Both the position numbers and the translations under genes were made by a program. Positions 32,070 to 35,439 of a stretch of 35,439 nucleotides of DNA are shown here, piece by piece (positions within the stretch are counted from its first letter, which is position 1; each line of letters opens with the position of its first letter). The DNA comes from Oscillospiraceae bacterium (GTDB lineage: Bacteria > Bacillota > Clostridia > Oscillospirales > Ruminococcaceae), in contig WRLY01000006.1 in assembly GCA_009776305.1 (NCBI GenBank), forward strand, positions 1 to 35,439. The letters are read 5' to 3'. The notes under the pieces are model-generated. The model saw nothing but the letters and a program-made list of their open reading frames with translations. It was not told where the DNA came from and searched no databases.

Positions 32070-33101
32070 TCAAAACTGCCTTAAAAACCTTATATCATTC
32101 TCATATAGCAACCTCATGTCGTCAATTTCGTATCTCATCATGGTTATGCGTTCTAATCCAATGCCAAATGCGAACCCTGAATATATTTCGGGGTCAATAC
32201 CGCAGTTTTGCAAAACGACAGGATGAACCACGCCCGCGCCGAGCATTTCAATCCAGCCCTCACCCTTGCAAAATGGACAACCGACGCCGTTGCACTTGAA
32301 ACAGGAAAGGTCTACCTCTGCGCTGGGTTCGGTATAAGGGAAGTGGTGGGGACGGAAACGAAGTCTGACAGAATCACCGTAAAGCCGTTTCATAAAGGTT
32401 TCAAGAGTGCCTTTCAGGTCGGCGAAAGTTATGTTTTTGTCCACCACTAAAGCCTCGCACTGGTGAAAAACCGGCGAGTGGGTAGCGTCAACCTCGTCCC
32501 TGCGGTAAACCCTGCCGGGACTTATAATGGCAATTGGAGGCTTTTCCTCTAACATTGTACGGATTTGCACAGAGCTTGTCTGGGTACGCAAAACCACGTC
32601 GTCACTGACATAGAAAGTATCCCCCTCGTCTCGGGCTGGATGCCCCGCAGGAGTATTCAGCATATCGAAAACAAAGCGGGTCTCCTCAATTTCGGGACCG
32701 TTTACCACTGTATAGCCCATAGAGCGGAAAATTTCTTTCAAGTCGTTCAAAACTATGCTCATGGGGTGGCTTTTACCGCCTGTAAACCGTTTCCCCGGGA
32801 GGGTTACGTCTATAGTTTCTTTTTTTATGTTAAGCTCACATTCGCGCAATTTCAGCTCTGAAACGCGTTCTGTGATTGCTTCTTCCAACATTTCACGCGC
32901 TTCATTGGCTTTCGCGCCGACAACGGGGCGTTCTTCCTCTGAAAGGTTGCCCATTTGTTTAAGGACACGGGTTAATTCGCCTTTCTTGCCAAGGTTTTTA
33001 ATCCTTACGTCGTCAATATCCTTTAAATTACAACCATCCCTGATTGAACTCAGGACGCTGTCCCGAAGTACATCAATTTTATCCAAAATGTCTTTAATCA
33101 T
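32070..33101 (-). CDS. pheS: Phenylalanyl-tRNA synthetase alpha subunit
   Basis: The 343-residue catalytic subunit has an N-terminal coiled coil (1-85), motif 1 around GYTVVNGPEIEETRFVFD, motif 2 in RRDEVDATHSPVFHQCEALV and motif 3 in GFAFGIGLERITMMRY. Four cysteines (SCFKCNGVGCPFC) form the zinc-binding-type insert common in clostridial PheS. It forms phenylalanyl-adenylate and loads tRNA-Phe. AAGGAA precedes the ATG. It lies 170 bases downstream of tRNA-Arg on the same strand with no clear terminator between, so it may be read from the tRNA promoter. No T-box element is visible in that gap. Confidence 0.97.
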   Translation of the reverse strand: MIKDILDKIDVLRDSVLSSIRDGCNLKDIDDVRIKNLGKKGELTRVLKQMGNLSEEERPVVGAKANEAREMLEEAITERVSELKLRECELNIKKETIDVTLPGKRFTGGKSHPMSIVLNDLKEIFRSMGYTVVNGPEIEETRFVFDMLNTPAGHPARDEGDTFYVSDDVVLRTQTSSVQIRTMLEEKPPIAIISPGRVYRRDEVDATHSPVFHQCEALVVDKNITFADLKGTLETFMKRLYGDSVRLRFRPHHFPYTEPSAEVDLSCFKCNGVGCPFCKGEGWIEMLGAGVVHPVVLQNCGIDPEIYSGFAFGIGLERITMMRYEIDDMRLLYENDIRFLRQF

Positions 33102-33133
33102 AGTTATTCCTTGCGGACGCTAAATACGCGTCC

Positions 33134-33271
33134 TTATGTTTTTATTAATATTACCGTGATTGATTTGCGCGGCGAAAGCCGCACTTTGCCTACTTTGAAA
33201 CCTGAAACTGAAATTTGAGTAATACCGCTACCGTTAAGGTCGATGTGATATTGCCCGTCGCAGTTCGCGAC
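33134..33271 (-). pseudogene. Orphan 3' coding fragment beside tRNA-Arg
   Basis: Directly downstream of the tRNA on the minus strand, 46 codons are open and end in TAA. They read like the C-terminus of a secreted or sugar-active beta-sandwich protein, with CDGQYHIDLNGSGITQISV and then FKVGKVRLSPRKSITVILI. The frame has no start codon and no ribosome site, and the upstream part runs into the tRNA. I do not know the parent family. It is probably what is left after insertion and deletion at the tRNA 3' end; chance is possible but the residue pattern is protein-like. Confidence 0.4.
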
Positions 33272-33343
33272 CACCCCCAGCAGGAATCGAACCTGCAACT
33301 GAGTCTTAGGAGGACCCCGTTATATCCATTTAACTATGGGGGC
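33272..33343 (-). tRNA. tRNA-Arg, anticodon CCU
   Basis: On the minus strand the sequence folds as a cloverleaf: acceptor GCCCCCA pairs with TGGGGGT (G-U first pair), D arm GTTAAATGGATATAAC, anticodon stem GGGTC/GACTC with loop CTCCTAA (anticodon CCT, reads AGG), a four-base variable loop, and T arm GCAGG-TTCGATT-CCTGC. The discriminator is G. CCA is not encoded. A perfect TTGACA/TATAAT promoter precedes it. It decodes a rare arginine codon. Confidence 0.95.
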
Positions 33344-33361
33344 GCTTTACATTCGCAATAA

Positions 33362-33390
33362 ATTATAACACAAAATTAACGCTCTGTCAA
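33362..33390 (-). promoter_or_regulatory. Consensus promoter of tRNA-Arg (and perhaps pheST)
   Basis: Perfect TTGACA (plus 33385-33390) and perfect TATAAT (plus 33362-33367) are 17 bases apart on the minus strand. The tRNA starts 18 bases after the -10. Confidence 0.93.
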
Positions 33391-33428
33391 CAAGTTTGTG
33401 CTACGGACGATTAACTTAAAAAAACTAA

Positions 33429-33464
33429 GGCGTATTTGTGCGGAAAATTCCGCGCAAATACGCC
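33429..33464 (-). terminator. Terminator of the HMGL-like/AraD-like operon
   Basis: GGCGTATTTGTGCGGAA pairs with TTCCGCGCAAATACGCC, with one G-U pair and a very small loop. On the minus strand it ends in a TTTTTTT run (plus 33418-33424). It lies about 25 bases beyond the stop of the aldolase gene. Confidence 0.85.
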
Positions 33465-33489
33465 GGTTTCAACTGGCTAAAATCATTTT

Positions 33490-34176
33490 TTATCCGATGG
33501 GTTTTTGGGTATTAATCCTCGTAAAATAATGCTCGTCTAACAATGTCTGTGAAATTCTGTTTGCTTTAGGTTGCATCTGCGCGTTATGCCATGCCGTCAT
33601 GCAAATCATCTCAAGCACAGCCGCGTTCCTTAACGAGTCAAGCGCGTTTTTACCCCACGCGAAAGGTCCGTGCGCCGCCACTAAACATGCGCTGACACGC
33701 TCGGGAGAAAGCTTCTTTTCATAAAGAGAGCGTACAATCTGCACGCCTATTTCTCGGCGGTAATTCTTGTGAATCTGTTCGTCCGAGAGCGGTATAGTAC
33801 AAGGTATGTCGCCGTAAAAATATTCGGCGTGGGTCACCCCATAAACTGGAACATCCTGACCCGCCTGCGCCATTATTACCGCCCACTTGGAGTGGGCGTG
33901 CGTAACGCCGCCGATTATCGGAAACGACCGATACAGTTCTAAATGTGTTATGGTGTCCATCGAGGGAGGCAAGCCTTCAATTAAATTTCCGTTTAAATCC
34001 ACTACCGACATCATTCCTGTCGTAAGCTCTTCGAAGGGTACTCCCGTCGGTTTTATTACAATCATTTCTTTTTCGCGGTCAATGGCTGAAACATTCCCCC
34101 AGGTAAAATAACAAAATCCATTTTTCGGTAATAAGCTGTTAGCGTAACAAACTTTTTCTTTCAATTCTTCAAGCAT
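33490..34176 (-). CDS. AraD-like class II aldolase/epimerase
   Basis: The ATG at 34176 follows GGAGGAA at ideal spacing and gives 228 residues, close to E. coli AraD (231). A longer frame from 34245 is possible but unneeded. The protein is strikingly AraD-like: LPKNGFCYFTWGNVSAIDRE, IKPTGVPFEEL, THAHSKWAVIMAQAGQ, YGVTHAEYFYGDIPCTIPL and AAHGPFAWGKNALDSLRNA. The zinc ligands His93, His95 and His169 and the conserved Asp74 are all present. The two acid/base residues known for E. coli AraD are not: the Asp120 position is Glu118, and the Tyr229 position near the C-terminus (TQKPIG) is not Tyr. It may use another phosphorylated sugar or act as an aldolase rather than L-ribulose-5-phosphate 4-epimerase. 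It lies 22 bases after the HMGL-like gene in one operon. Confidence 0.88.
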   Translation of the reverse strand: MLEELKEKVCYANSLLPKNGFCYFTWGNVSAIDREKEMIVIKPTGVPFEELTTGMMSVVDLNGNLIEGLPPSMDTITHLELYRSFPIIGGVTHAHSKWAVIMAQAGQDVPVYGVTHAEYFYGDIPCTIPLSDEQIHKNYRREIGVQIVRSLYEKKLSPERVSACLVAAHGPFAWGKNALDSLRNAAVLEMICMTAWHNAQMQPKANRISQTLLDEHYFTRINTQKPIG

Positions 34177-34198
34177 GTAGCGTTCCTCCGTTTTTATG

Positions 34199-35149
34199 TC
34201 AATTAAGGCAATCGTCCTTTTTTTCCGTCTTTTTTGTTTTGCCAAGCCGGTAAAAATCCATTCCGTGCTTTTTCAGTTTATTTAATATTTCCTCGGAAAG
34301 CTCTTCCTCGACCTCTAATCCGTCTAATCTGCGTTCCACCAAGGTTTTACGGCGGGATTTTTTTATATTGGGGTATCTTTGAAAAGGAGATGAGTCCACC
34401 TTTTCAACCCTTTGCGGCGAAAGGCGGTAGCGTTTCATCAGCATTTTCAGGTTGTCAGTCTTAATTTCGCTAATAAGCGAAGACATAACCGCCGCTTTAC
34501 ATATTCCCGATATGTAGCTACTGCTGATAATGAACTTATGTACAGTAGCCATTGAAATCAAAAATTCTTCAAGAGAGGTAAAGTTGCTGTTACTCCCGAA
34601 ATTAAGGGTCAGAGAATCCGTCCGCGCCTGATATGCCGCGATTGCCGCTGACAAGGCGCCAAGCGTGGTGTTTAAAGGGCATATATCTATCGGAACGGCG
34701 TATTTCATTCTTATTTTATTAATAAGAGTGGGAAAGTCATCAGCCTGGCGGCGGAAATCGCCGATTAACCTCAATAAAGCCACGCCGGTAAGGTCAATGC
34801 TTTCGGAAACGATTTTAAGCAACGCCAAAATATCGGCGTCGCCTGTTTTTATTTCGAGAATAACGGGGATTTCAAGCTTTTCTATTAAATTAGAAAATTT
34901 CAGAGGAACTAAGGTGTAGGCAAAAGGCAGGGCATTGGCGATTTGATATTCCTCGGCGCGCTCTATTCTGAATATGTAGCTGTCCGAATCCGTAGGTTCG
35001 GGAAGCCTTGCAAGCGTTTGCAGGTCGATTTCAACATAATCAGCCCCCGCCTCAATAAGTGATTTGGCGTATAAATATACGTCGGATTTCCCCGTTATTT
35101 CATTGAAACTCAAGCCCGACAAGCTTCGGTCAATTATAGCTGTTTTCAT
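34199..35149 (-). CDS. Degenerate HMGL-like (homocitrate synthase-type) protein
   Basis: A 316-residue protein of unknown role. Its order of motifs resembles a TIM barrel of the HMGL/homocitrate/isopropylmalate synthase family: strand 1 TAIIDRSLSG (family: DTTLRDG-like), AKSLIEAGADYVEID, and a late block DICPLNTTLGALSAAIAAY (155-173) that matches the family's HxHND-LG-AVAN metal site, then SLTLNFGSNSNFTSLEEFL. The catalytic Arg-Asp/Glu of strand 1 is replaced by Ser-Gly, and the two metal-binding histidines by Cys-Pro-Leu. Known chemistry of this family is therefore unlikely. The last 75 residues are basic (KKSRRKTLVERRL) and do not match the family. It shares an operon with the AraD-like gene. 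AAGGAA lies about 13 bases before the ATG. The family assignment is my inference from this alignment. Confidence 0.55.
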   Translation of the reverse strand: MKTAIIDRSLSGLSFNEITGKSDVYLYAKSLIEAGADYVEIDLQTLARLPEPTDSDSYIFRIERAEEYQIANALPFAYTLVPLKFSNLIEKLEIPVILEIKTGDADILALLKIVSESIDLTGVALLRLIGDFRRQADDFPTLINKIRMKYAVPIDICPLNTTLGALSAAIAAYQARTDSLTLNFGSNSNFTSLEEFLISMATVHKFIISSSYISGICKAAVMSSLISEIKTDNLKMLMKRYRLSPQRVEKVDSSPFQRYPNIKKSRRKTLVERRLDGLEVEEELSEEILNKLKKHGMDFYRLGKTKKTEKKDDCLN

Positions 35150-35439
35150 TTAACAAACCGTTCCTTTTTCATAATGAATGGCGCTTTCTTTAATTATATC
35201 ACAATGTTTTTATTATTTCAATCGTTAATTATAAAAAACACTCTGCTTTTTAATGGCAGATATGGTATAAAATGAATATTCCTATGCTTTCCGTAAATAT
35301 TATTATTAAAAAATCGTATGAGAATTAATGCTAAAGATAATCTCGTTACAGTAAATGCTTTAATATATAACAGCAAATTTGAAGAAATCCTTTTGGTTTA
35401 ACATCTAAAGGATTATTTTTTTGCAAGTTTCACCATTTA
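35150..35439 (+). other. AT-rich right end with a possible small transcript
   Basis: No long gene is present. On the plus strand TGGTATAAA (35263-35271) looks like an extended -10. A 27-codon frame (35318-35401) ends in TAA but has no ribosome site. An 8-bp hairpin (35386-35393 with 35407-35414) is followed by a run of seven T (35416-35422), which is a plausible plus-strand terminator. The parts could form a small transcript or be the remains of a gene. Confidence 0.35.
35386..35422 (+). terminator. Plus-strand terminator near the right edge
   Basis: AATCCTTT pairs with AAAGGATT across a 13-base loop and is followed by A then seven T. No certain gene precedes it on this strand. Confidence 0.55.

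Noticed and set aside
33102-33271. T-box or Phe leader upstream of pheS
   Set aside because: The gap is short, holds a coding-like fragment and has neither the T-box sequence (UGGNACC-type) nor an antiterminator hairpin.
34177-34245. Longer N-terminus for the AraD-like protein
   Set aside because: The extra residues are basic and unlike AraD, overlap the end of the upstream gene, and the ATG at 34176 has an excellent GGAGGAA site.
1-35439. CRISPR arrays, insertion sequences, phage genes and rRNA
   Set aside because: I found no regularly spaced identical repeats, no transposase, integrase or phage structural genes, and no rRNA-like sequence. The protein repeats in the giant genes are diverged and in frame.

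Overview
The window looks like a chromosomal segment of a low-to-mid GC Gram-positive anaerobe of the class Clostridia, possibly an uncultured Oscillospiraceae-like lineage. The grounds are strong AGGAGG-type ribosome binding sites, TTGACA/TATAAT promoters, U-tailed hairpin terminators, an Agr-type LytTR/GHKL regulator pair, a lipobox PrsA-like protein, sortase-type C-termini (NPFTG and the variant NPKTR), and a clostridial-type PheS with a four-cysteine insert. The family placement is inference. I see no phage, insertion sequence, CRISPR array or rRNA, so this is ordinary chromosome rich in surface and signalling genes, with a few decayed loci.

Layout. 1-1353: the start of a secreted Ig-like protein running off the left edge, then a short operon of an MmcQ/YjbR protein and a STAS anti-anti-sigma-like protein. 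1420-3735: an AgrC/AgrA-like pair transcribed leftward, facing an unannotated 11-codon ORF that sits between an inverted repeat and a strong hairpin. 3918-8486: a 1522-residue surface protein. 8655-12663: a BarA-like hybrid kinase and a receiver protein in one operon. 12838-13518: a small secreted protein, divergent from metY (13712-14992), which has an 18-bp operator-like palindrome at its transcription start. 15057-17339: an HD-GYP response regulator followed by a FIST sensor protein. 17495-17824: an ArsC/Spx-fold protein. 18024-22253: a second giant surface protein. 22287-22618: two tandem operator-like dyads next to a gutted ABC ATPase. 22741-27835: an AI-2E family permease, a three-gene K+ uptake operon (two TrkA-like proteins and TrkH) and a convergent CPA2 cation/proton antiporter. 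28128-33390: a PrsA-like lipoprotein with a very acidic insert, then pheT, pheS and tRNA-Arg(CCU), which have the order tRNA-pheS-pheT on the minus strand. 33490-35149: a degenerate HMGL-like (homocitrate synthase-type) protein and an AraD-like class II aldolase.

How the parts fit. Three signalling modules (LytTR/GHKL, hybrid kinase with receiver, HD-GYP with FIST) are interleaved with large cell-surface proteins, which suggests a region devoted to sensing and remodelling of the cell surface. The two giant proteins share a repeat of about 70 residues ending in a TTFTMP-type motif and probably form long stalks. The ion block pairs K+ import with a cation/proton antiporter. Most stretches longer than 150 bases between genes can be explained by promoters, terminators or gene relics. 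The most unusual items are the 11-codon ORF beside the Agr-like pair, the active-site-less HMGL-like protein beside an AraD homologue that lacks both usual acid/base residues, the acidic insertion in the PrsA-like protein, and the tandem dyads left beside the deleted ABC transporter.
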